From positions 1 to 64,000 of the forward strand of contig CAZUJF010000013.1 in NCBI GenBank assembly GCA_964619955.1: a stretch of 64,000 bases of DNA, written 5' to 3'. Numbering within the stretch: the first letter of the stretch is position 1; each line of letters starts with the position of its first letter. A program made the position numbers and the translations under genes. Of the stretch, positions 33,651 through 42,281 are shown one piece after another. This DNA is from JACQFK01 sp964619955. Lineage in GTDB: Bacteria; Planctomycetota; MHYJ01; JACPRB01. The notes beneath the pieces were generated by a model that saw nothing but the letters and a program-made list of their open reading frames with translations, ran no database searches and was not told the DNA's origin.

Positions 33651-34484
33651 ATGGGCCCGGCGCCGCAGATGAAATCTCCGGAAATGGCGCCCGAGACCTT
33701 CAAGGCCTTTCGAAGCCTCATCCTCCGCCTGAGCGGCATCTCCCTGGCCGACAACAAGGAAATCCTGCTGCAGGCGCGCATCACCAAACGCATGCGCAAG
33801 CTGGGCATCCCGGATTTTGAGGCGTATCTCGAACACGTGCTCGCCAATGAGGAAGAGGTCACGCAGTTCCTGGATGTCATCTCGACCAACGTGACGAGCT
33901 TCTATCGGGAGTCCTCCCACTTCGAGTTTCTGGATAAAACCGTCAAGCGCTGGCTGAGGGAAGGCCGGCCCTCCCTCCGGCTCTGGTCTGCCGCCTGCTC
34001 CAGCGGGGAGGAGCCGTACACCCTGGCCATGACCCTTCTGGAAGCCGCTCAGAATGAACCCATCGACTTCAGAATCCTGGCCACCGATCTTTCCACCAAG
34101 GTCCTGAACCTGGCCCGCAAGGGCTGCTACAGCCCCCAGCAGTTGGGGCAGGTTCCCGACCGGTGCCTCAGCCGCTATTTCGAGCGGGCTCCCCGGGCCA
34201 GGGACGAGGATCCCTATTACGTCCGGACTTTGCTCAAGGACAGGATCACTTTCGCCCGCTTCAACCTCACGCAGATCCCCTTCCCCATGAACGGGCCGTT
34301 CGACGTGGTCCTCTGCCGGAACGTCATGATCTACTTCGACGCCGAGTTCCGTCGACGGCTGGTGCTCGAGATGACCCGGCTCCTGAGGCCTGGAGGCTTT
34401 CTGCTGGTCGGTCATTCGGAGAGTCTGGGAACGCAGATTCGGGAACTCAGTCTGGTGAGTCCCTCGATCTACGCAAGAACATGA
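33651..34484 (+). CDS. cheR: Chemoreceptor methyltransferase CheR
   Basis: 277 residues. The N-terminal helical domain (FRSLILRLSGISLADNKEILLQARITKRMRKLGI) is followed by the SAM-binding domain with LRLWSAACSSGEEPYTLAMTL and FDVVLCRNVMIYFD, and the end LRPGGFLLVGHSESL. It methylates receptor glutamates. The start is uncertain between 33651 and Met7. The stop overlaps cheD (ATGA). Confidence 0.95.
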   Translation: MGPAPQMKSPEMAPETFKAFRSLILRLSGISLADNKEILLQARITKRMRKLGIPDFEAYLEHVLANEEEVTQFLDVISTNVTSFYRESSHFEFLDKTVKRWLREGRPSLRLWSAACSSGEEPYTLAMTLLEAAQNEPIDFRILATDLSTKVLNLARKGCYSPQQLGQVPDRCLSRYFERAPRARDEDPYYVRTLLKDRITFARFNLTQIPFPMNGPFDVVLCRNVMIYFDAEFRRRLVLEMTRLLRPGGFLLVGHSESLGTQIRELSLVSPSIYART

Positions 34485-34990
34485 GCCTGATCCAAACCCC
34501 CCGGGGACGGGAGATCCAGATCCGGGTCGGGATCTCCGAGATGAGGATTTCCACCTGTCCGGAGGAAACGCTGGTCACCTATTCGCTGGGCTCCTGCGTG
34601 GGGGTCGCCTTCCACGATGCGGCGGCCGGACTTGCCGGACTGATCCATTGCATGCTCCCCCAGAGTTCGATCGACCCCGCCCGGGCGGCGACGACTCCCG
34701 GCATGTTCGTCGATACAGGGCTCCCGCTCCTGCTCCAGGGAATGTTCAATCTGGGCGCCAGCCGGAAAACGCTGGTCGCCAAGGTGGCCGGGGCAGCCAA
34801 TCAACTCGACGACCGGAACCTGTTCCGGATCGGCGACCGCAACTACGCCATGGTCCGAAAGATGCTCTGGAAGAACGACATCTTGATCAGCGCGGAATCC
34901 GTGGGAGGGTCGCAGCCCCGAACCCTGCACCTCCAGACAGGCTCCGGCCGCACCACCCTTCGTTCCGGATCCAAGGAGGTCCCCCTTTGA
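34481..34990 (+). CDS. cheD: Chemoreceptor glutamine deamidase CheD
   Basis: 169 residues. The catalytic signature TYSLGSCVGVAFHD with its Cys, and the His in GLIHCMLP, are both present, as is AGAANQLDDRNLFRIGDRNYAMVRKMLWKN. CheD deamidates receptor glutamines and often pairs with CheC-type phosphatases, three relatives of which are encoded downstream. Its start overlaps the cheR stop and its stop overlaps the TTG of the next gene. Confidence 0.95.
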   Translation: MSLIQTPRGREIQIRVGISEMRISTCPEETLVTYSLGSCVGVAFHDAAAGLAGLIHCMLPQSSIDPARAATTPGMFVDTGLPLLLQGMFNLGASRKTLVAKVAGAANQLDDRNLFRIGDRNYAMVRKMLWKNDILISAESVGGSQPRTLHLQTGSGRTTLRSGSKEVPL

Positions 34991-35832
34991 ACACACGCGA
35001 CGAGGTGCTGAAGAACATCCGCTCGATCCCGGCACTGCCGGGGGGCGCCGTACGAGTCCTCCAGCTTCTGGAGGATCCGAACGTCGACATTCGCGTGGTG
35101 ACCCGGGCGGCGGCGTATGATCCCGCCCTCTCGGCCAATCTGCTTCGCGTCGCCAATTCCGCCGCCTGGGGGGCGGAACGGACGATTGCAACGCTGGAGG
35201 GGGCCGTGAACCGCCTAGGCCTCACCCGGGTCTACCAGGCCGTCGTCGCCAGCATCGTCGGGCCCATGTCCAAAATGCCCGTCCGGGGCTACGACATCCC
35301 CGCCGGGGAGTTGTGGAACCACGCGATCGCCGTGGCCACCGCCACCCGGGAGATCGTGAAGGAGCTCCGGCTGCCCGGCCATGAGGAGGCGTTCACCGCG
35401 GGCCTGCTGCATGACGTGGGGAAGATCGTCCTGGGAAGCGTCATGGCGGAGGACGGAGATACGGTGGCCGATCTGGCGACCCGGGAGGGCATCTCCTTCC
35501 TCGAAGCCGAGGTCCGCGTCATCGGCATAGATCATGCCGAGGCCGGCGCCCTGCTACTGGAGCACTGGCATCTGCCCCCCGCCCTGACGCTGGCCGTGCG
35601 GGAACATCACCTTCCCGCGACCGCTTCGCTGACGACGGACTTGGTGCATCTGGCCGACATGCTCTGTCTGTCGCTGGGGATCGGCGCCGGGAGGGACGGA
35701 CTCCAGTACACCCTCTCGAGCGCGGTGGTCGACCGTCTTTCGTTGTCCGGACGTCCGATGGAGCGGATCCTCAGCCGCCTTCTGGAACCCTATGCGGCGG
35801 CTCGCGAGGCGTTTTCAGGATCGAGGAGCTGA
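34987..35832 (+). CDS. HDOD-domain protein
   Basis: 281 residues from TTG 34987, preceded by a strong AAGGAGGT and overlapping the cheD stop. The HDOD domain begins IRSIPALPGGAVRVLQLLEDPNVDIRVVTRAAAYDPALSANLLRVANSA and contains HDVGKIVLG, where the HD metal residues are kept. HDOD proteins lack clear enzymatic activity and act in signalling; in chemotaxis-like clusters they often regulate gliding, pili or c-di-GMP outputs. Confidence 0.88.
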   Translation: MNTRDEVLKNIRSIPALPGGAVRVLQLLEDPNVDIRVVTRAAAYDPALSANLLRVANSAAWGAERTIATLEGAVNRLGLTRVYQAVVASIVGPMSKMPVRGYDIPAGELWNHAIAVATATREIVKELRLPGHEEAFTAGLLHDVGKIVLGSVMAEDGDTVADLATREGISFLEAEVRVIGIDHAEAGALLLEHWHLPPALTLAVREHHLPATASLTTDLVHLADMLCLSLGIGAGRDGLQYTLSSAVVDRLSLSGRPMERILSRLLEPYAAAREAFSGSRS

Positions 35833-35834
35833 CG

Positions 35835-36233
35835 ATGGCCTACACCCTGCTCACGGTGGACGACTCGTCCACAATCCGGGCGATGATCGCCAAGACCCTG
35901 AGACTCGCCGGGATCGATGTTTCCGTCCTCCATGAAGCGGCGAACGGCGAGGAAGCCCTGAAGATCCTGAAGAGTCGATGGATTGACCTCGTCTTCAGCG
36001 ATCTCAACATGCCGGGGATGAGCGGATTCGAACTGGTGGAGCGGATGAGATCCGACGCGTTGCTCGAAAGCATCCCCGTCGTCATCGTTTCGAGCGTCAG
36101 TTCGAGAGCCACGATCGAAGACCTCAGGATCAAGGGTATCCGGGCCTACCTGACGAAACCCTTCAAACCTGAAGAGGCCCGCAAGGTAATCGCCGATCTA
36201 TTGGGAGCCACCCATGCAGACCCTGCCCGCTGA
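35835..36233 (+). CDS. cheY: CheY-like receiver
   Basis: 132 residues. Acidic pocket DD9-10, phospho-Asp D56 in LVFSDLNMPGM, Ser/Thr in VIVSS and Lys in YLTKPF are present. It is a stand-alone receiver and should be the CheA output, or feed the CheX-like protein whose gene overlaps its end by 20 bases. Confidence 0.92.
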   Translation: MAYTLLTVDDSSTIRAMIAKTLRLAGIDVSVLHEAANGEEALKILKSRWIDLVFSDLNMPGMSGFELVERMRSDALLESIPVVIVSSVSSRATIEDLRIKGIRAYLTKPFKPEEARKVIADLLGATHADPAR

Positions 36234-36690
36234 AGTCGCAGCGTCCGTATTCAGTGCCGTCCTGTCGGATTTCGCGTTCATCTTCGTAAATCCCGTGTCC
36301 CAGACGGAGCTGAAAGATCCGACCGGACGCATGTTCGCCGTCAACCTCTCCTTCGAGGGTCCGCTCCGGGGCAACGTGGCGATCGCCGTTTCTGAAGAGG
36401 TCGTCAGGGAGATGGCATCCAACATCCTCGGCATCGCCACCGGGGTGCCCGAAGCGGAAGTCTGCGGGCAGGATGCGCTGAAGGAATTGGTCTCCATTGT
36501 GGGCGGCCGCGTCGTTACGGCATTGGCGGGACCGGAGGCCGTCTTCAAACTGGATACGCCCCGCCTGGACCTCCTCGTTCCTGAGGCGTGGGCGTGGTTC
36601 CAGGGTGAGGGCGCGAGTCTCTGTTTCGAGTCGGAGGGACGGCCGCTGATGTTCCGGCTCTACCTCGACGCGGGGGAGCCGCGGCGATGA
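36214..36690 (+). CDS. CheX-like protein with altered active site
   Basis: 158 residues with the CheC/CheX/FliY fold pattern (FAVNLSFEGPLRGNVAIAVSEEVVREMASNILG, ALKELVSIVGGRVVTALAG). The family's catalytic Glu is E91, but the partner residue that is normally Asn (ExxN) is S94. CheY-P phosphatase activity may therefore be lost. The neighbours are cheY and cheB, both overlapping it. Confidence 0.72.
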   Translation: MQTLPAEVAASVFSAVLSDFAFIFVNPVSQTELKDPTGRMFAVNLSFEGPLRGNVAIAVSEEVVREMASNILGIATGVPEAEVCGQDALKELVSIVGGRVVTALAGPEAVFKLDTPRLDLLVPEAWAWFQGEGASLCFESEGRPLMFRLYLDAGEPRR

Positions 36691-37718
36691 ATCGCGTCCG
36701 CGTCCTCATCATCGACGATTCCGCCGTAGTGCGGGAGGTGCTCCAGCGGGAACTCGCCCGGGACCCACAAATCGAGGTGGTTGGAAGCGCTCCCGATCCG
36801 TACATCGCCCGGGACCGGATCGTGGAGCTCAAGCCCGACGTCCTCACGCTGGACATCGAGATGCCCCGGATGGACGGCATCAGCTTCCTACGGAAGCTGA
36901 TGCACTATCATCCGCTTCCGGTGGTGGTGGTCTCCTCCTTGACGCAGGCTGGAAGCGAACTTGCCCTCGAAGCCCTCCAGGCCGGCGCCGTGGAGGTCGT
37001 CGCCAAGCCCGGCGCCGCCTATACCGTGGGGGAGGTCGCCCAGGACCTGATCGAGATCGTCAAGACGGCGGCTCGCGCCAATGTCCAGAGAAGGGAAGGA
37101 TCGGCCCTTGCGGCGGCTTCCTCCGCAACGGCACGTCTCTCCCTGACCCGGACCACTCACAAAGTGCTGGCCGTGGGCGCCTCGACGGGCGGTACCCAGG
37201 CACTTCAGAAACTCCTCTGCGCGCTCCCGGAAACCGCTCCCGGAATCGCCATCGTCCAGCACATGCCGGAACATTTCACCCGCTCCTTCGCCCAGCGGCT
37301 CAATGAATTGTGCGCCATGGAGGTGAAGGAGGCGGAAGACGGGGACCTGCTCGCCCCGGGCCGGGTGCTCATCGCACCAGGGAACCGTCATATGCTCCTG
37401 CGACGCTCCGGGGCCCAGTATCTGGTGGAAGTCAAGGACGGCCCCCTGGTGTCCGGCCACCGCCCTTCGGTGGACATGCTCTTCAAATCCTTCGCCCGCT
37501 ATGCCGGAGCCAACGCCGTGGGCGTCATTCTCACCGGCATGGGAAAGGACGGCGCCCAGGGCCTCTTGGAAATGAGGCAGGCCGGGGCGGCGACTTTTGC
37601 CCAGGATGAACTCAGTTCCGTCGTCTTCGGCATGCCCCGGGAAGCTTTGGCGCTCGGGGCCGCCTCCGTCGGCACCCCGTTAGATCGCATGGCGGAGCTC
37701 ATGCTCGCCTCCGCCTGA
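36687..37718 (+). CDS. cheB: Chemoreceptor methylesterase CheB
   Basis: 343 residues. The receiver has D56 (LTLDIEMPRMDG). The methylesterase has the catalytic triad S166 in VGASTGGTQAL, H192 in IVQHMPEHFT and D288 in LTGMGKDGA. It removes receptor methyl groups and opposes CheR. It ends the first operon of the cluster. Confidence 0.96.
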   Translation: MNRVRVLIIDDSAVVREVLQRELARDPQIEVVGSAPDPYIARDRIVELKPDVLTLDIEMPRMDGISFLRKLMHYHPLPVVVVSSLTQAGSELALEALQAGAVEVVAKPGAAYTVGEVAQDLIEIVKTAARANVQRREGSALAAASSATARLSLTRTTHKVLAVGASTGGTQALQKLLCALPETAPGIAIVQHMPEHFTRSFAQRLNELCAMEVKEAEDGDLLAPGRVLIAPGNRHMLLRRSGAQYLVEVKDGPLVSGHRPSVDMLFKSFARYAGANAVGVILTGMGKDGAQGLLEMRQAGAATFAQDELSSVVFGMPREALALGAASVGTPLDRMAELMLASA

Positions 37719-37793
37719 CGTCCCCCGATGTGGGAATCCCGACAATTCCGTGAGACCCCCCGAAAATCGGTGCACTTGTTCGGGAACCCGCAA

Positions 37794-37809
37794 TGGCATG
37801 CCGCTTGCT
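37794..37809 (+). promoter_or_regulatory. Sigma-54 promoter of the first MCP gene
   Basis: TGGCATGCCGCTTGCT in the 143-base gap after cheB. The ATG at 37862 has GAGGAAGG upstream, so this mRNA has a leader of about 40 nt. Confidence 0.75.
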
Positions 37810-37861
37810 CTCTTCAGAGCCTGTGCAACGTTACAGGAACCTGAACTAGCGAGGAAGGCCG

Positions 37862-39985
37862 ATGGGAAAAGCGATTGCTCTTCAAGGGCGCCTGATTCTG
37901 CTCCTTGCCGCGGCAGCGGTCGTCCCCGCCGGAATCATCGGGTACCAAAGCTACCGGAGCGGCGTCCAGGAACTTCAAAGGACTGCGGAGGCTTCCGTCA
38001 AATCGACTTGGGAGACGCGCGCCGAACAGACGAGGCAGCAGTATGCCGACTTCCTCAACCAGATGACGTACTTCAGCCGGAGCCCCCAAGTCAAGGAGGC
38101 CTTGACGGAACTTCCCGCCCCTTTCCTGGCTCAGGGTGCCGACAAACTCCGTGCCGCCTATCAGCCGGAAAAAATGCCCATCGCAGACCGGGAAGGGATC
38201 GTGGACGCCAGGGACGGCTCCGCCTACACCAAGCAGCACATCCGCCTCCATCCCGTCCTCCTTGAACTGAAGAAGCAATTCGGGCTTTATGACGTCTTCC
38301 TGGTGGACCCCGCCGGAAACATCGTCTACACGGCAGCCAAGGAGGACGACTTCGGCACGAACGTCGTCCAGGGCAAGTACTCGGGGGAGTTCATCGGCGC
38401 CGTCCTGAGAACGGCCCTCAAGCCGGGAGGGGCCGCACGGGCGATTTACAGCGACATTCAGAAATATGCCCCCTCAGCCAACGTGCCCGCACAGTTCGTG
38501 GCGCAGGGTGTGGAGGAAGGCGGAAAAGTTCTCGGCGCCCTCGCCTTCCAGCTCCCGATCAGCCGGATCAACGATCTCATCCGGAAATCCACCGGGCTCG
38601 GTGAAACGGGCGAAGCGGTGCTGACGGGGCCCGACAGGCTGCTCCGGGCGGACCTGCGTCACGGCGCCCTTGCCACGGACAAGGATGCCGCGAGCGAAGT
38701 GCTCCAGCGCAAGGTCACCAGCCCCGCCCTCGAGGAAGCCCACGCCGGGCGGAACGGTTGCGGACAGGACATCGATTACCGGGGCATCGACTGCATCTCC
38801 GCCTGGGGCCCCCTGGAAGTGGGCGGAATAAAATACGCGATGGCGGTCAAGTTCGACCACAGCGAAATCCTGGCGGGGGCCTACGCGCTCCGGAAGCGGC
38901 TGCTCCTGACGGGATCCGTCTTTCTCGGGATCGCGCTCATCCTGGGCTGGTGGGTGGGCCGCTCGACGGCCCGGCCCATCGTCCGGATCAGCCGTGAACT
39001 CGCCACAGGAGCCCACGAGCTGGCCTCCGCCTCGATGCAGGTGGCCGCGGGCAGCCAGAGCCTCGCCTCAGGCGCCTCCGAGCAGGCCGCCTCGATCGAG
39101 GAGATGTCCGCCTCGATGGAGGAACTGGCCTCCATGACGCGACAGAATGCGGAGAACGCGCGGCAGGGCAGCGGACTCTCCACCAAGGCCAGGGAATCGG
39201 CCGAGGCCGGCAACACCGTCATGCACGAAATGACGAAAGCCACCGGCGAGATCAAGACGTCCTCGGACGACGTGGGCAAGATCATCCGCACGATCGATGA
39301 AATCGCCTTCCAGACCAATCTCCTCGCCCTCAACGCGGCAGTGGAAGCGGCCCGGGCCGGAGAAGCCGGCAAGGGCTTCGCGGTCGTCGCCGAGGAGGTC
39401 CGGAACCTGGCCCAGCGCTCCGCCGCGGCGGCCAAGGAGTCCACGGCCAAGATCGAGACGGCCGTGGCTAGGGCGAACCAGGGCGTCGAAATCGCCCAGC
39501 GGGCCGCCGCCTCCTTCGCCGACATCAACGCCAATGTCCGCAAGGTGAACGACCTCATGAACGAGATTTCCGCGGCTTCCAAGGAACAGTCCCAGGGCAT
39601 CGACCAGATCGCCAAATCGATCGAACAGATGGACCAGGTCATCCAGGCCAATGCGGCCAATGCGGAGGAGTCCGCCTCCGCCTCGGAAGAGATGTCCGCC
39701 CAAACGACCACGGTCAAGGGATTCGCCGAGGAACTGGGGCTCATCGTGGGCTTCCGCATGGCGGCCCCTGCAACCCAGTTGGCGGCCCCGGTCAAGGCGC
39801 GCGAAGACGTCCCCGCGCCTGCTCACCCTCGCCGGGCGCCCGCCGCGGGGAACGGCAACGGGCACCTTTCGGGAAACGGGCATGCCGCGACGGCAGACCC
39901 GCGCAAATTCGCCCCCAAGCCCGAGGAAGTCATCCCGTTGGACGAACACGAGAAGAAGGATGCGGAAGCGCTTCGGCGTTTCTAG
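37862..39985 (+). CDS. Methyl-accepting chemotaxis protein with large periplasmic sensor
   Basis: 707 residues. Transmembrane helix 1 is at about 10-27 and a Cache-like periplasmic domain runs to about 340, with an unusual Cys pair (GCGQDIDYRGIDC). Helix 2 (LLLTGSVFLGIALILGWWVG) is followed by a signalling domain whose tip reads IDEIAFQTNLLALNAAVEAARAG, with EEVRNLAQRSA. The segment after helix 2 is short for a HAMP. The C-terminal tail is long and low in complexity. It is the receptor for this CheA/CheW set. Confidence 0.92.
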   Translation: MGKAIALQGRLILLLAAAAVVPAGIIGYQSYRSGVQELQRTAEASVKSTWETRAEQTRQQYADFLNQMTYFSRSPQVKEALTELPAPFLAQGADKLRAAYQPEKMPIADREGIVDARDGSAYTKQHIRLHPVLLELKKQFGLYDVFLVDPAGNIVYTAAKEDDFGTNVVQGKYSGEFIGAVLRTALKPGGAARAIYSDIQKYAPSANVPAQFVAQGVEEGGKVLGALAFQLPISRINDLIRKSTGLGETGEAVLTGPDRLLRADLRHGALATDKDAASEVLQRKVTSPALEEAHAGRNGCGQDIDYRGIDCISAWGPLEVGGIKYAMAVKFDHSEILAGAYALRKRLLLTGSVFLGIALILGWWVGRSTARPIVRISRELATGAHELASASMQVAAGSQSLASGASEQAASIEEMSASMEELASMTRQNAENARQGSGLSTKARESAEAGNTVMHEMTKATGEIKTSSDDVGKIIRTIDEIAFQTNLLALNAAVEAARAGEAGKGFAVVAEEVRNLAQRSAAAAKESTAKIETAVARANQGVEIAQRAAASFADINANVRKVNDLMNEISAASKEQSQGIDQIAKSIEQMDQVIQANAANAEESASASEEMSAQTTTVKGFAEELGLIVGFRMAAPATQLAAPVKAREDVPAPAHPRRAPAAGNGNGHLSGNGHAATADPRKFAPKPEEVIPLDEHEKKDAEALRRF

Positions 39986-40012
39986 CCGGACCCTGACCAA
40001 AAAGAGGGCAAC

Positions 40013-40426
40013 ATGAACTTGAATGTGCTGCTGGTGGATGACTCGGCGGTGATGCGCAAGATGATCACCCGCGCGATGAGGGAGGGAGGCCTCGCCATAG
40101 CCGAGATCTACGAGGCCCCTAACGGTCGGGAGGGGGTCATCACGGCCAAGTACCACGAGAAGGACATCAACCTGATTCTTAGCGACGTGAACATGCCCGA
40201 GATGGGAGGCATCGACTTCGTCCGGGAAGTCCGCAAGATTTCCCTGTTGCAGAAGGTCCCCATCATCATGATCACGACCGAGGCCCGCATCGAGACGATC
40301 GGCGAGGCCAAAGATGCGGGAGCCAACGGCTATATCACCAAGCCTTTCACCCCGGAACGCATCCGGGAAAAAGTCATCGAGATTTTCTCAAAAGCGGGAG
40401 GCAAAGAATGCCCGGTCACACGGTAG
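40013..40426 (+). CDS. cheY: CheY-like receiver
   Basis: 137 residues. DD9-10, D58 in LILSDVNMPEMGG, T in MITTEAR and K in YITKPFTPERI make it a full CheY. It has a different sequence from the earlier CheY, so the cluster has two separate outputs. It overlaps the following cheX by 19 bases. Confidence 0.93.
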   Translation: MNLNVLLVDDSAVMRKMITRAMREGGLAIAEIYEAPNGREGVITAKYHEKDINLILSDVNMPEMGGIDFVREVRKISLLQKVPIIMITTEARIETIGEAKDAGANGYITKPFTPERIREKVIEIFSKAGGKECPVTR

Positions 40427-40893
40427 CCGTCCCCCACGCCAACATCGTGCGGATCCTGACCGGTTCGATGAAGGAAATGTTCGGCACGATGTTCGGATCC
40501 GAAACCACCCTCAAAGAGTCTTTCGAGCGGCCCCAGCTCCTGGAGTTCCATGGAATCTCGGGAATCGTCGGCTTGGGAGGAGAGCTTCGGGGCACTGCGG
40601 TGTTCCAATGCAGCAACGCGGTGGCCCTATCGCTGACAAGGCAGATGCTGGGCGAGGAAAGCCCTTCTCCGCAGCTGCTGCGGGACGCCGTCGGGGAGCT
40701 TGCCAACATCCTCGCGGGCGGGATCAAAAAGCAGCTCGTGGAGCTGGGAACGGTGGTCGCCCTCTCCGTCCCCACGGTCATCGAAGGACGGCCCCATCTG
40801 GTGTCCGGCATCGGGACGGACCTCTGGACAACCGTTCGAATGGATGCTCGCGACGGGGAATGCCTTGCCGCCGCGAGGCTCGGCAGCGCGTAG
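40408..40893 (+). CDS. cheX: CheX-type CheY-P phosphatase
   Basis: 161 residues. The CheX pattern has the catalytic pair E97 and N100 in DAVGELANILAGGIKKQL. It should speed dephosphorylation of the CheY whose gene overlaps it. This copy keeps the full active site, unlike the relative encoded at 36.2 kb. Confidence 0.85.
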   Translation: MPGHTVAVPHANIVRILTGSMKEMFGTMFGSETTLKESFERPQLLEFHGISGIVGLGGELRGTAVFQCSNAVALSLTRQMLGEESPSPQLLRDAVGELANILAGGIKKQLVELGTVVALSVPTVIEGRPHLVSGIGTDLWTTVRMDARDGECLAAARLGSA

Positions 40894-40904
40894 GAGAATG
40901 CGAC

Positions 40905-41996
40905 ATGGCCATCACCAGTTCTTCGCTGGGCAACATCCCCGCGGCCGTTCCGCTCTCGGGGCCGGCACGGATGAACGCCCTGCTCCTCACGGTCGTCAAT
41001 CAGATTCAGAACGTGGCCGGAGACTGGGCCAAGATCACCCAACTCCCAATCCAGTTCGACCCCCCTACCGCCCAGAACGCCGCCTCGCCGGGAATGCTCG
41101 ACTCCCTCCCCTGGCCCTTGCATGTCACCCAGATCCTGACCAGCGGCGAATTGAACGGAAAATCCTGGGTCTTCATCCAGGTCCGCGATGCCGTCGCAGC
41201 GACCGCAGGGCTGATGGAGAGACCCATCCCCTCCCCCACCGACCCCGTCACGGTCGACGCGGAGGCGCTGGATGCCATTCACGAACTGTTCAACATCTAC
41301 GTCGGCGCCTCGGACCGGGTCATGAGCAAAGGGGCCGACGAGCGGATCCACCTGAAACAGGAATGGACCCGTCAGATCGCAACCACGGCGGATTGGATCA
41401 AGGAGGCCGGAACCGGCGTGGGAATCGACGGGTCCTTGATAGAAATCCGCATGAAGATCGGAACCTATGCCTTCCGGTTCTGGCAATTGGTGCCCAACGC
41501 CCTCGGGAGCGACATCGTGGAGTACTTCCGGGAGGAGCTCTCCCAGCAGATCTCCATTGTCTGCGGCGGACACGCCGAACCCCCGGCCAAGGCCGGTTGG
41601 AGGGGGAAGATCCTCGTGGCCGATCCCGCCGACAGCATCCGCGCCGTCGTGCGCGAGCACCTGGAGAAGGAGGGCTGGTCCATCATCCAGGCGGAAAGCG
41701 GGGATCATGCCGTCCGTATCGCCCGTTCGACCCCCTTGAAAGCCATCCTCTTGGAGGTCGGCTTCAGGGACGGCGACGGTTTCGAGGTCTGCCGCAAGCT
41801 CCGCCAAACCTCCGACAAATCGCACTTGCCGATCATTTTCTGCACCAGTCTCTGCGGCCGGGAGGATGTCCTCAAGGCGGTTCAGGCAGGCGCCAGCGAT
41901 TTCCTCATGAAGCCCTTCACTCGCGAGACTCTGGTCAACAAAGTCCGCCAAGCCACCCAAGCCGCTGAAAAGGCCGCGGAACCGGCCAAGAAATAG
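40905..41996 (+). CDS. CheC-like domain fused to a pseudo-receiver
   Basis: 363 residues from ATG 40905, with AGGAG 9 nt upstream. Residues 1-220 hold a CheC/FliY-like region with one ExxN site (E127, N130 in IHELFNIYVG). Residues 234-345 form a receiver (GKILVADPADSIRAVVREHLEKEG). The phospho-acceptor aspartate is replaced by E284 (ILLEVGFRDGDG), and only one acid of the pocket remains, while K336 of FLMKPF is kept. The receiver should be unphosphorylatable and may mimic the active state. Confidence 0.72.
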   Translation: MAITSSSLGNIPAAVPLSGPARMNALLLTVVNQIQNVAGDWAKITQLPIQFDPPTAQNAASPGMLDSLPWPLHVTQILTSGELNGKSWVFIQVRDAVAATAGLMERPIPSPTDPVTVDAEALDAIHELFNIYVGASDRVMSKGADERIHLKQEWTRQIATTADWIKEAGTGVGIDGSLIEIRMKIGTYAFRFWQLVPNALGSDIVEYFREELSQQISIVCGGHAEPPAKAGWRGKILVADPADSIRAVVREHLEKEGWSIIQAESGDHAVRIARSTPLKAILLEVGFRDGDGFEVCRKLRQTSDKSHLPIIFCTSLCGREDVLKAVQAGASDFLMKPFTRETLVNKVRQATQAAEKAAEPAKK

Positions 41997-42214
41997 GATG
42001 CCGATGATCCCGAGCACCCCCTTCTTCCCCTACGGATTCCGGGATGAGGACACCGAGATTCACCCGGCAGTTCCCCGACAGGAAAACCCGGTGGATCCCC
42101 CGTCCCGCAACTATAGCGCGGTAGCCCCTCCAGATTCGTCCGCTCCCCCACAGTCTTGTCGGAGCATGCAGTGTCGAATCCGCGGAGATTCAGTTTTCTT
42201 GGACCCCCTCGAAC
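41997..42214 (+). other. Gap without a recognised gene
   Basis: A 95-codon frame crosses this stretch but has no family resemblance and ends in the next gene's leader. The only clear element in the gap is the sigma-54 promoter that follows. Confidence 0.5.
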
Positions 42215-42230
42215 TGGCACGAAGCTTGCG
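42215..42230 (+). promoter_or_regulatory. Sigma-54 promoter of the sensor protein gene
   Basis: TGGCACGAAGCTTGCG. It starts about 67 nt upstream of the GTG at 42282, which has AGGAG before it. Confidence 0.78.
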
Positions 42231-42281
42231 TTGGATGCCCACAATACTCAGGCATGTACTTTCGAATTTAGGAGAAGCGAC

